From NCBI GenBank assembly GCA_964374095.1, contig CAYJXJ010000148.1, forward strand, positions 1 to 11,725: a DNA stretch of 11,725 nt. The letters are read 5' to 3'. The position numbers and the translations under genes are program-made. This document shows, piece after piece, positions 1 to 6,998 of the stretch; the first letter of the stretch is position 1, and the number at the start of each line of letters is the position of its first letter. The stretch is from CAYJXJ01 sp964374095 (GTDB lineage Bacteria; Elusimicrobiota; Elusimicrobia; UBA1565; UBA9628). The notes under the pieces are model-generated. The model did not search any database, was not told the DNA's origin, and was given only the letters and a program-made list of their open reading frames with translations.

Positions 1-344
1 ACTGCTTCCTCGACGCCGAGCGCCATCTCAGCCAGGAGGACATCTACCATGCCCTGCGGGGGCACGGCCTGGGCCGGGCCACGGTCTTTAGGACCCTCCG
101 GATGCTCGAGGACAGCCATCTGGTCAATCATGTCATCGGCAGCGCCGGCTCGCCGCGCTTCGAGGTCAACCGGGATCGCCCGCATCACGATCATCTCATC
201 TGCATGGACTGCGGGCGCATCCAGGAGGTGCGCTGGCCGGCGCTTGAGGATATTCAGGAAAAGACCTGCCGCAAGATCGGCTTCACGATCAAGTGGCACC
301 GTCACGAGGTCTTCGGCAAATGCCGGGAGTGCGCCCGCAAGTAA
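1..344 (+). CDS. Fur-family metal-dependent transcriptional regulator (5' end outside window)
   Basis: Reading from base 3, 113 codons run to TAA at 342-344, so roughly 25-35 N-terminal residues of a usual 140-150 aa Fur protein are missing. Visible parts are the end of the winged-helix DNA-binding domain (SQEDIYHALRGHG, then the recognition helix GRATVFRTLRMLEDSHLV, matching the family pattern ATVYRTL..L) and the dimerisation/metal domain with HHDHLIC. The structural zinc site is complete: CMDC in the middle and CREC five residues from the end. Fur proteins bind operator DNA in the cytoplasm when loaded with Fe(II), Zn(II) or Mn(II), or sense peroxide (PerR). The residues visible do not settle which subtype this is. 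The next gene begins inside its 3' end, so the two are probably co-transcribed. Family certain; metal specificity unknown. Confidence 0.93.
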   Translation, partial: CFLDAERHLSQEDIYHALRGHGLGRATVFRTLRMLEDSHLVNHVIGSAGSPRFEVNRDRPHHDHLICMDCGRIQEVRWPALEDIQEKTCRKIGFTIKWHRHEVFGKCRECARK

Positions 345-2068
345 TCTCGGGCCTATTCGGCGGGAGCTGCGGCTTGCTCTTATCGGCCCTCGTCGAGATC
401 CTCCAACTCGCCGGGGATTCGCCCTCGGCCGCGGCCTGCGCCGCGGCGGCCGCGGCCGGCCTGGCGGCCGGGCTCTTGGGGCAATTGCGGCGCTTGCCCG
501 GCCTCATCGGCGCGGCGTCGGGACTCCTGTTCGGGGGCTGGATCTGGGGTCCCTCGCGGCTGGCCCCCGTCATGCCGGCATGGCCGTTGCTGATCGCGGC
601 CGCCCTCACCTGGCGCCGGGTCCTCCGCAGCGAATCTTCCGAACCACCCGCGCCCGCGGCCTGGTGGGAGGCCGCCCTCGTCTTTCTCGGCGCGGCCGGA
701 GTCCCGGCCTGGGAGAGAGCCCTGGCCTTGCTGGGCGGCGGCGGCTGGACCCTGGGGGCTTGCTCGGCCCTCGCCGGCCTTTTCCTCGGCGCGGGCGCGG
801 CGGCATGGGCCGCGGGCCGCGCGCCCGCCGGGCTCCGCGAGTCCCCGTTCGCGGCGTCGACCCTGCTTTTGGCGACCGGCCTGGCGGGGGCCGTGGGCCT
901 GGCGGGGCTGCGCTTTATCGGGCTCACCTTCGGATCGGCGGACCGCCTGCAATCCCCGCTGCGCCACGCCGGGGATGCCGCGTTGATCCTCGGCCAGGCC
1001 GCCCTGCTCGCCGCCGGGTGGTCCGCGGCCCCGGCGGCCGCGGTCTGGGGCCGGCCGCAGAGCGGCATGCGGCGCGCCGCCCTGACCGGCGCGGGGCTGG
1101 CGGGACTCGCGGCCGGCTGGATCGGCCTCAAAACCCTCGGGTGCGAGACCGCGCTGGCGGCCGCGGCGCTGGCCGCGGCCGTGTTGGGATGCGCCTGCCG
1201 TCCCTGGCCCGGGCTGCGGGGAACGGTCGCTTGGCAATTGCGGCTGGCGGCGCTGGCCCTGGTGATGGGATCCGCGTGGAGGCACCGCGCCCTCTTCTCG
1301 GAGATCTGGCACAACCGGCTTAACGCGGCCTTCCCGGGCGGGGATTTCATTTTTCTAAAGGAGGACGGCGACGAGTCGCTCGGCGCCTACCGCTTCCCGA
1401 CGGGAACGACCGTGCTCCTCAGCGACGGCGTCGCCTTTACCCGCAAGCCGGCGGGGGGCCGCCGGACCGCTCATTGGGCCATGCTCCTCCACCGGAACCC
1501 TTCCCGAGCGCTCGTCGCCGGGACCCGGAGTCCCGCGGTGCTCGGGGCCCTCGCCGCGCATGGGGTCGAGGTCTCGGCCTTCGATCCCCATCCCGCGGCC
1601 GCGACCGCGCTGGAGACGATCTCCCCTTCGTGGCGGCAGGGCCTCCCGGGCCTGGGCCTGACGACGGGCTATTGGAAGCGCCCTCCCGCGCGTCCACTTG
1701 CCTTCGACGTGGCCCTGCTCCTCGACCCCCCGCCCCCCGCCGGCGGGGAACGGGCCCGCCGGGCGCTGAGCCCCCGCGTCCTCCTCGCGCTCAAGTCCCG
1801 ACTGGGCCCCGGCGGCATACTCGCCTACCGGCCTCCGTCCGGCGCAGACCCGGGGCTTCTGGAGCGGGACCTCGCGCTCCTTCGAACGCGCTTCGCGACC
1901 GCGGGCCTGCTCGACGCCGGCGACGGGCCGACGCTCATCGCCACGGATTCGTCCTCATTCGCCGACACGGCCGAGCGCCTGCGCCGGGCCCCGGTGGAAA
2001 TCCACGCCGACGACCTGACCTTGGAGGCCGCGGCCGCCGCCGGACCCCCGTGGGTGATCCCGCCGTGA
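320..2068 (+). CDS. Membrane protein with degenerate spermidine-synthase/methyltransferase-like C-terminal domain
   Basis: About 582 aa from ATG at 320, which has GAGG at 306-309 ten bases upstream and overlaps fur by 25 bases. GTG at 293 and GTG at 329 are alternative starts. The first ~330 residues are strings of Ala/Leu/Gly-rich hydrophobic segments (roughly 8-10 possible membrane helices, beginning VISGLFGGSCGLLLSALVEI). The C-terminal ~240 residues follow the spermidine-synthase fold order: a beta-rich lead-in (GAYRFPTGTTVLLSDG), then HWAMLLHRNPSRALVAG, an acidic strand end (FDP, D422) and LLLDPPPP (D469). The glycine-rich SAM/dcSAM loop expected near residue 401 (GGGxGG) reads AGTRSPAVLG, and the usual DSSDP catalytic stretch is absent. 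The fold is therefore probably kept while the chemistry is lost or changed. A related, better conserved protein is encoded at 5418-6998. Substrate and role are unknown; spermidine synthesis is not supported. Confidence 0.7.
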   Translation: MPGVRPQVISGLFGGSCGLLLSALVEILQLAGDSPSAAACAAAAAAGLAAGLLGQLRRLPGLIGAASGLLFGGWIWGPSRLAPVMPAWPLLIAAALTWRRVLRSESSEPPAPAAWWEAALVFLGAAGVPAWERALALLGGGGWTLGACSALAGLFLGAGAAAWAAGRAPAGLRESPFAASTLLLATGLAGAVGLAGLRFIGLTFGSADRLQSPLRHAGDAALILGQAALLAAGWSAAPAAAVWGRPQSGMRRAALTGAGLAGLAAGWIGLKTLGCETALAAAALAAAVLGCACRPWPGLRGTVAWQLRLAALALVMGSAWRHRALFSEIWHNRLNAAFPGGDFIFLKEDGDESLGAYRFPTGTTVLLSDGVAFTRKPAGGRRTAHWAMLLHRNPSRALVAGTRSPAVLGALAAHGVEVSAFDPHPAAATALETISPSWRQGLPGLGLTTGYWKRPPARPLAFDVALLLDPPPPAGGERARRALSPRVLLALKSRLGPGGILAYRPPSGADPGLLERDLALLRTRFATAGLLDAGDGPTLIATDSSSFADTAERLRRAPVEIHADDLTLEAAAAAGPPWVIPP

Positions 2069-2087
2069 ATTGGGCGCAACCGAAGGC

Positions 2088-2114
2088 CTGACACCGGCAT
2101 GCATCTGCTATAAT
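2088..2114 (+). promoter_or_regulatory. Sigma70-type promoter for the ASCH-miaB-hflX operon
   Basis: A perfect -10 box TATAAT lies at 2109-2114 with an extended -10 TGC just before it (2106-2108). A -35-like CTGACA (5/6) is at 2088-2093, with a short 15-base spacer that the extended -10 could compensate. The predicted start near 2121 would leave about 26 bases of leader before the GTG at 2147. It sits in the 78-base gap after the preceding gene, the only sizeable gap before 8285. No terminator with a T-run is visible in this gap, so read-through from upstream is possible. Confidence 0.72.
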
Positions 2115-2146
2115 GGAGCCATCGCGCCCATGAACGATTCGACGGC

Positions 2147-2527
2147 GTGCCGAAGATGCTCGTGAGCGACCCGCCGGTTAGGAAGTTCCGGTTCGGGTGG
2201 TTCGGGGACGGCGGCCTCGGGGACCGCCTGATCCAGGCCGTGCTCGACGGCCGCAAGACCGCGACGTCCTGCCCGATCTACGACCCCGAGGACGCCGAAC
2301 TCAAGGCCGGCGATCTCCTGGAGCTCACCGACAAGACCGGCGCCGCCCGGGGCCGTCTCGTCGTTACGCGCATCGAGATCCGCGCCTTCGGGGATTTCGA
2401 CGAGGAGCTCGCCTCCAAGGAAGGGACGACCCTCGCCGAACTGCGGGCGCACCTGGTCTTCGCCAACGGCCGCGACATCCGCGCCGAGGAAGAGATGCGG
2501 ATCGTGTACTTCAAAAGGGCGGGATGA
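2147..2527 (+). CDS. ASCH-domain protein
   Basis: 126 aa from GTG 2147; ATG 2156 (codon 4) is an equally possible start and neither has a good Shine-Dalgarno. The fold is an ASCH/PUA-like small beta-barrel. Visible signature parts are GDRLIQAVLDGRKTATS (residues 25-41, the conserved G-[RK]-K-T-x-T), LKAGDLLELTDKTG, and RLVVTRIEIRAFGDFDEELASKEG. ASCH domains bind RNA or modified nucleosides; in E. coli YqfB the Lys of the KxxT motif is part of an amidohydrolase site acting on N4-acetylcytidine. K37 and T40 here match the KxxT spacing, but the enzyme activity is inference. It is the first gene after the promoter at 2088-2114, and its stop overlaps the miaB start (ATGA, 2524-2527), which suggests a link with tRNA modification. 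Confidence 0.85.
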   Translation: MPKMLVSDPPVRKFRFGWFGDGGLGDRLIQAVLDGRKTATSCPIYDPEDAELKAGDLLELTDKTGAARGRLVVTRIEIRAFGDFDEELASKEGTTLAELRAHLVFANGRDIRAEEEMRIVYFKRAG

Positions 2528-3972
2528 CGGCAAGCCCTGCGACGGGGACCGGGCGTCGCCAGGCATCCGAACGCAAGGTCCCCGGCGCTCCCCGTGCCGC
2601 CGGGGGCCTGAAGCTCCACACGATCGCCTACGGCTGCCAGATGTCGGCGGCCGACGTCGAGGAGATGAGCCGTCCCTTCGCCGAGCGCGGCTTCAGCCTG
2701 ACCGACGATCTCGAGAAGGCCGACGCGGTGCTCATGGGCACCTGCACCATCCGCCAGCACGCCGAGGATAAGGCGCTCTCGCAAATCGGCCGGCTGCGGG
2801 AGTGGAAAGCGCGCGACCCCAACCGCCTTCTCATCGTCGCCGGTTGCGCCGCCGAGCGCCTCAAATTCTCCCTGCGCCGGCGTCACCCGCACGTCGACCT
2901 GGTGGTGGGAGCGCGCTCCATCGCCCAATTCCCCGAGGCGGCGGCGCAAGCCCTGCGGGAGCGCTTCGACGGCCTGGCCGAGAGCCGGCAAGCCTGGGCT
3001 TCCAATTTATTGGAGGCCCAGGGGACCGCGCCCCGTCCCTCCGCCGTATCGCAATTCGTGACCGTGATGCGCGGCTGCAACTACGCCTGCTCCTACTGCG
3101 TCGTCCCGGAGGTCCGGGGGCCGGAGCTCTACCGTCCCGTCGCCGACGTCGCCCGGGAGGCCGCCGAGCGGGTCGCGGCGGGGGCGCGCGAGATCGTCCT
3201 GCTCGGCCAGACGGTCAACAGCTACCGGGGAAGGGAGGGAGGCGCCGAACTCCGCTTTTCCGGACTCCTCAGGCGGCTGGACAAGACTCCGGGGCTCGAG
3301 CGCCTTCGATTCACCAGCCCGCACCCGCATTTCCTCGATGAGACGCTCGCCCGCGCCATGGCCGAATGCCCGACGGTCTGCGAAGCCCTGCACCTCCCCG
3401 TCCAGTCCGGCTCCGACCGGCTGCTCAAGCTCATGCGCCGCAACTACACCCGGGACTCTTTCCTCAAGCGCCTCGGAGCGGCGCGCCGGATCATTCCGGG
3501 CCTGACGGTCACGACCGACGTCATCGTGGGCTTCCCATCGGAGAGCGACGAGGAATTCGAGGCCACCCTCTCGCTGCTCGATGAAGCCGCCGTCGCGTCC
3601 GCCTACGCCTTCAAGTATTCCCCGAGGCCGGGCACCGCCGCCGCGGCCATGGCCGACTCGGTCCCGCCGGGCGTGAAGGAGGAGCGCCTCGCGCGCGTCA
3701 ACGCCCGCATCAACAGGAGGCTCGAGGCGGCCCTCGAGGAGCGCCTGGGACGCGGCGTGGAAGTCCTCGCCGAAACCCCGGACCGCGGCAAGACCCGCGA
3801 GGGCTTCGCCGCGAAGCTCCTCGTCCGCGCCACCCCCGGACGGGTGATCCGGGGAGTCGCCGCTCGCCGCCAACGCCTCACCCTGGTCGTCGGTCCCTTT
3901 TCAAAAATCCAGGAAGGGACCGTCCCTTCCGATAGCCTGGAAAGCGACGGAGAAACCCGGAGGTTCCCATGA
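2524..3972 (+). CDS. miaB: tRNA-2-methylthio-N6-dimethylallyladenosine synthase (methylthiotransferase MiaB)
   Basis: 482 aa. A radical-SAM enzyme that methylthiolates i6A37 of tRNAs reading UNN codons, making ms2i6A37 in the cytoplasm; its substrate is made by MiaA, encoded two genes on. The N-terminal UPF0004 domain has its three [4Fe-4S] cysteines at C38 (YGCQM), C74 (GTCTIR) and C108 (AGCAAE). The radical-SAM CxxxCxxC is C185/C189/C192 (RGCNYACSYC), followed by VVPEVRGPELYRP, the MiaB-type CVVPxxRG motif rather than the RimO or MtaB pattern. A C-terminal TRAM domain covers about residues 415-475. Small departures from the usual motifs are QMS for QMN and GTC for NTC. Residues 1-28 are a loose Ala/Gly/Arg-rich extension. 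Start chosen at ATG 2524 because it forms an ATGA overlap with the ASCH gene; the same overlap recurs at its own 3' end with the PilZ gene. Confidence 0.93.
   Translation: MTASPATGTGRRQASERKVPGAPRAAGGLKLHTIAYGCQMSAADVEEMSRPFAERGFSLTDDLEKADAVLMGTCTIRQHAEDKALSQIGRLREWKARDPNRLLIVAGCAAERLKFSLRRRHPHVDLVVGARSIAQFPEAAAQALRERFDGLAESRQAWASNLLEAQGTAPRPSAVSQFVTVMRGCNYACSYCVVPEVRGPELYRPVADVAREAAERVAAGAREIVLLGQTVNSYRGREGGAELRFSGLLRRLDKTPGLERLRFTSPHPHFLDETLARAMAECPTVCEALHLPVQSGSDRLLKLMRRNYTRDSFLKRLGAARRIIPGLTVTTDVIVGFPSESDEEFEATLSLLDEAAVASAYAFKYSPRPGTAAAAMADSVPPGVKEERLARVNARINRRLEAALEERLGRGVEVLAETPDRGKTREGFAAKLLVRATPGRVIRGVAARRQRLTLVVGPFSKIQEGTVPSDSLESDGETRRFP
3912..3930 (+). repeat. Perfect 9-bp inverted repeat in the 3' end of miaB
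   Basis: GGAAGGGAC at 3912-3920 and GTCCCTTCC at 3922-3930 are separated by a single C. It lies inside the last codons of miaB, 38 bases before the PilZ start, and is not followed by a T-run, so it is not a usual terminator. With a one-base centre it would fold poorly as RNA hairpin tip but well as a DNA dyad. The same half-site word recurs at 2419, 5054 and 10820. Function unknown. Confidence 0.5.
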
Positions 3973-4448
3973 ACAGCAAGAATCGCGCCCCGGAGAGACG
4001 CCGCCATCAGCGCTTCTCCGTCGTCGAGGGCCTCATCGAGCCCATCACGCTCAAGTTCGACGGGGCCGGCAAGAACATCAGGGAGCAGCCCGCCATTCTC
4101 ACGAATTTATCCGGCGGCGGGATGTCCCTGGTCGTCTTCGCCGAGCCTCCGTCCGCGCGGAAGTTCGAGATGTTCCTGACCCTCCCGGGCCTCGAAAACC
4201 TCGCCATCGAGGGCCGCGTGGTGCGCGCCGGCCAGAAAGGCCAGACCTGGAACGTCGGGATCGAATTCACCCGCATCAGCCGCAAGGACCAGGACCGGAT
4301 CAACACCATGGCCCAGGATCACATCGACTGCGAGACCCGCATCGCCCTCAACCTCCCGGACGCCTGCGTGCCGACCTGCGCCTTCAACGCCCTGTGCATG
4401 AAGCCCCAGAAAATACCGCAGTACTGGAAAGAACCGGCGAAGCGCTGA
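3969..4448 (+). CDS. PilZ-domain protein with C-terminal four-cysteine motif
   Basis: 159 aa from ATG 3969, overlapping the miaB stop as ATGA. PilZ domains bind cyclic di-GMP and pass the signal to a partner. Both binding elements are present: RxxxR as R11-R15 (ERRRHQRFSVVEG) and N46-L-S48-G-G-G51 (NxSxxG), followed by a beta-barrel (residues ~52-105: FEMFLTLPGLENLAIEGRVV, WNVGIEF). A helix (~107-120) then leads to an unusual tail with cysteines at C121, C133, C137 and C143 (Cx11Cx3Cx5C), ending in QYWKEPAKR. Four well-spaced cysteines suggest a zinc or iron-sulfur site, but this is inference. No membrane segment or signal peptide is seen. The gene lies between miaB and miaA, so it is made with the i6A enzymes; a functional tie to tRNA modification is unproven. 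Confidence 0.88.
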   Translation: MNSKNRAPERRRHQRFSVVEGLIEPITLKFDGAGKNIREQPAILTNLSGGGMSLVVFAEPPSARKFEMFLTLPGLENLAIEGRVVRAGQKGQTWNVGIEFTRISRKDQDRINTMAQDHIDCETRIALNLPDACVPTCAFNALCMKPQKIPQYWKEPAKR

Positions 4449-4449
4449 C

Positions 4450-5421
4450 GTGTGTCCCGACCGCTGCGTGGCGATCGTCGGACCGACCGCCGCCGGCAAG
4501 ACCGACCTCGCCGTGGCCCTGGGGCGGGCCCTCGAAGGCCGCGGCCCGTCGGGAAGCGAAGGACACGCCCTCGCCCGCGCGTGGGGCGCGGCGGGAGCCG
4601 AGATCATCTCGGCCGACTCGCGCCAAGTCTATGCCCGGCTCGACGCCGGAACGGCCAAGCCCCGCCTGGACAACGGCCGCTGCGAGGGAATAGCCTACCA
4701 TCTCGTGGGGGTCCTCGACCCCGCCGACCGGGTCGACGCGGGCTGGTACGCCCGGACCGCCGGCGCCATTCTTGCGGGGGTGAGGGCCCGTGGCCGCATC
4801 CCGTTGGTGACGGGCGGGACGGGCCTCTATCTCAGGTCCTTGCTCGAAGGGCTCGATCCACTGCCGGCCGCGGACCTCGCGGTCCGCGGCCGATTGGAGC
4901 GGGAGGCGGCCGCCTCGGGCCGTGAGACGCTCCATCGCAGGCTCGCGACTCTCGACCCCGCGGCCGCCGCCCGCACTCCCGCCGGCAACGTCCAGCGCGT
5001 CGTTCGAGCCTTGGAGGTCCACGAAACGACCGGCCGGCCGATCTCGAGCTTTTGGAAGGGACGCCGGACGCCGGCGGGGACGGTCGTCCTGCGCGTGGAA
5101 CGTCCCGCCGCCGAGCTTCGCGAACGCATACTCTCCCGCTGCCGCGCGATGTGGCCGGACCTGCTCTCCGAGGTCCGAGGCCTCCTCGCCGCCTACGACG
5201 GCCGCGAGCCGGGCTTCCAGAGCCTCGGCTATCGGGAGGCCGTCCTCTGCGCGCGCGGCCGGCTCTCCTCCGAGGAAGGGCTCTCCCGGCTCGTCACCGC
5301 GACGCTCGCCTATGCCAAGCGCCAGCGGACCTGGTTTCGCACCCAGATCTCCGGACGTTCCGTGCCGGGGGGAGACGTCCCGGAGATGGTGGCCGCCGCG
5401 CTGCGAAGGCTCGGCGAATGA
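4450..5421 (+). CDS. miaA: tRNA dimethylallyltransferase MiaA
   Basis: 323 aa from GTG 4450, one base after the PilZ stop. It transfers the dimethylallyl group from DMAPP to A37 of tRNAs reading UNN codons, giving i6A37, the substrate of MiaB. Motifs are the P-loop GPTAAGKT (residues 11-18), ISADSRQVYARLDAGTAKP (D56 is the expected catalytic Asp), the TGGTGLYL motif at 121-128, and KRQRTWFRTQ at 290-299 in the C-terminal tRNA-binding part. The start must lie close to the P-loop; GTG 4450 is the most upstream one without deep overlap. Oddity: about 15-17 extra residues (GRGPSGSEGHALARAWG) between the P-loop helix and ISADS compared with typical MiaA, which explains the slightly long protein. 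Its stop overlaps the next start (ATGA, 5418-5421). Confidence 0.94.
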   Translation: MCPDRCVAIVGPTAAGKTDLAVALGRALEGRGPSGSEGHALARAWGAAGAEIISADSRQVYARLDAGTAKPRLDNGRCEGIAYHLVGVLDPADRVDAGWYARTAGAILAGVRARGRIPLVTGGTGLYLRSLLEGLDPLPAADLAVRGRLEREAAASGRETLHRRLATLDPAAAARTPAGNVQRVVRALEVHETTGRPISSFWKGRRTPAGTVVLRVERPAAELRERILSRCRAMWPDLLSEVRGLLAAYDGREPGFQSLGYREAVLCARGRLSSEEGLSRLVTATLAYAKRQRTWFRTQISGRSVPGGDVPEMVAAALRRLGE

Positions 5422-6998
5422 AGTCCGCCTCCTCCGGGAAAGGAGGCCCGCCGGCGGAGGTCCCGATGGGCTACCTTCGCATCGGACTCCTGATCACGGG
5501 GGCGTCGACCCTGGCCCTCGAGATCCTCGGCTCGCGCCTGCTCGCGCCCTACTACGGCTCCTCGCTCTACTGCTGGGCTTCCCTCATCACGGTCACGCTG
5601 GTGGCGCTCTCGTTGGGATACCATTTCGGCGGCCGCGCGGCGGACCGCCGCCCGGGGCTGGGTCTTTTCGCCGCGCTCATCTGCGCGGCGGCCGTCGGCG
5701 TGGCCGTGATTCCCGCGCTGCGCGCGGACGTGCTGCGCGGGGCGGCCCGCTGGGGCATCCAGTGGGGGTCGGTGGCGAGCGCGGCGGCCCTCCTCGCGGT
5801 CCCGCTCTCCCTCCTCGGCGCGCTGGGCCCCGTGGCCGTGCGCCTGAGCGCCGGGACTCTCGGGACGGTGGGATCCCGCGCCGGAGAAGTGTGGGCGATC
5901 TCGACGGCCGGGAGCGTGGCGGGAGCCGTCCTCGCGGGATTCGTGCTGATCCCCCTGTGGCCCGTCAGCAGGATACTGTGGGCGATCAGCGCGGTCCTGC
6001 TGGCCCTGGGGGCTTGGGGATTCTGGCTCGCCCGCCGCCGCTTAGCGGCGATCGGCCCGGCGGCCGCGGTCCTGCTCGCCGGGGCCCTCTCGGCGGGCAA
6101 GGGCCGGCCGCCTTCCCGGGAGCTGCGCGCCTGCATCAACTCCCCGTACGGCTTCATCCAGGTCGCCGACTTCGGCGACCGGCGGTACCTTCTCGTCGAC
6201 GGCACGAGCCAAGCCGTGGCCCGCATGCCCTCCCAACCGGGCGAGGCGATCGAGAGCGATTCGGCCTACGTGCACGCGCTGGAATTGACGGCCCATTGGC
6301 GGCCGATGGCGCGCAAGGCCCTCTTTTTGGGAGCCGGGGCGGGCCTGCTGCCGATGAGCCTGGAGAGAAATTACGGCATCGAAACCGACGTCGTGGAGAT
6401 CGACCCCGCCATACTCAAGGCCGCGCGCGAGCATTTCGGCTTCGGGCCCAAGGGGCGCGTGGCGGTCGGCGACGCCAGGTCCCACCTGGAAGCCGCGGTC
6501 GGGGTCTATGACATCATCATCCTTGACGCTTTCGCCGCCGAGAGCCCGCCCAGCCATCTCTTCACGCTCGAGGCGTTCGCCGCGGCCCGCCGCGCGCTCG
6601 CGCCCGGGGGGCTTCTGGCCGTCAACATCGTGAGCATCGTCAACGGTCCGGGCGATCTGCCCTGGCGCGCCGCGCGCGCGACCCTGCGGGCCGCCTTCCC
6701 GCACGCGCGGGCCTTCCTGGCCGACGTCCCCTACCGCGGCATGGCCAATGTCCTTCTATTCGCCTCGGATATGCCGATCCGGCCCGGGACCGGCGCCGCG
6801 TCCCGGCGCCCCGTCATTCGCGAAAGCGCCGAATTTCTCCTGAGCCACGAATTTCCCGACGACCCCCGGGACCGCGGCCTCGCCCCCTTGACCGACGATC
6901 ACGCGCCGCTGGAATTCCTCCTGGCCCCCACGGCCCTGCGCTGGCGGCGCGTGCTTCAGGAGACTTTGGGCCCCATCCTTCTGGAGGAAGGCTCCTGA
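5418..6998 (+). CDS. Membrane-fused spermidine synthase-like methyltransferase-fold protein
   Basis: 526 aa from ATG 5418, which overlaps the miaA stop as ATGA. ATG 5466 (510 aa) is a real alternative because GGAGG sits five bases ahead of it (5456-5460). The N-terminal ~230 residues hold about seven hydrophobic helices, beginning LRIGLLITGASTLALEILGSRLLAPYYG, typical of the MFS-like membrane part fused to spermidine synthase folds. The C-terminal domain (~235-526) has a good SAM/dcSAM pocket: GAGAG (305-309), VVEIDP (E327, D329), GDAR (D352), and YDIIILDAF (364-372). DAF replaces the DSSDP of true spermidine synthases, and PSHLFTLEAF follows, a pattern seen in the fused family. It may transfer an aminopropyl or methyl group at the membrane, but the substrate is unknown. 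It lies between miaA and hflX. Confidence 0.85.
   Translation: MKSASSGKGGPPAEVPMGYLRIGLLITGASTLALEILGSRLLAPYYGSSLYCWASLITVTLVALSLGYHFGGRAADRRPGLGLFAALICAAAVGVAVIPALRADVLRGAARWGIQWGSVASAAALLAVPLSLLGALGPVAVRLSAGTLGTVGSRAGEVWAISTAGSVAGAVLAGFVLIPLWPVSRILWAISAVLLALGAWGFWLARRRLAAIGPAAAVLLAGALSAGKGRPPSRELRACINSPYGFIQVADFGDRRYLLVDGTSQAVARMPSQPGEAIESDSAYVHALELTAHWRPMARKALFLGAGAGLLPMSLERNYGIETDVVEIDPAILKAAREHFGFGPKGRVAVGDARSHLEAAVGVYDIIILDAFAAESPPSHLFTLEAFAAARRALAPGGLLAVNIVSIVNGPGDLPWRAARATLRAAFPHARAFLADVPYRGMANVLLFASDMPIRPGTGAASRRPVIRESAEFLLSHEFPDDPRDRGLAPLTDDHAPLEFLLAPTALRWRRVLQETLGPILLEEGS

Noticed and set aside
49..1323. Long open frame on + strand with an Arg/Gly/Pro-rich translation
   Set aside because: It overlaps the Fur gene and the membrane-protein gene in another frame. 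Its product has no recognisable domain and the composition is typical of shifted frames in G+C-rich DNA. The same holds for 289-1350 and 380-1312 on the - strand.
2071..2130. 7-bp inverted repeat TGGGCGC / GCGCCCA flanking the promoter at 2088-2114
   Set aside because: The arms are short, 46 bases apart and made of common G+C words; chance is a sufficient explanation.
2130..2165. Mini-ORF (ATG, 11 codons) in the leader of the ASCH gene
   Set aside because: It has no Shine-Dalgarno, overlaps the real start out of frame, and shows no run of regulatory codons.
2197..2523. Upstream extension of the miaB frame back to 2197
   Set aside because: The extension is Arg-rich shadow sequence over the ASCH gene. 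ATG 2524 with the ATGA overlap and the conserved YGCQM near residue 36 give a normal MiaB.
5052..5417. Upstream extension of the 5418-6998 frame into miaA
   Set aside because: It reads through the miaA coding region in another frame and gives Arg-rich sequence before the natural membrane start.
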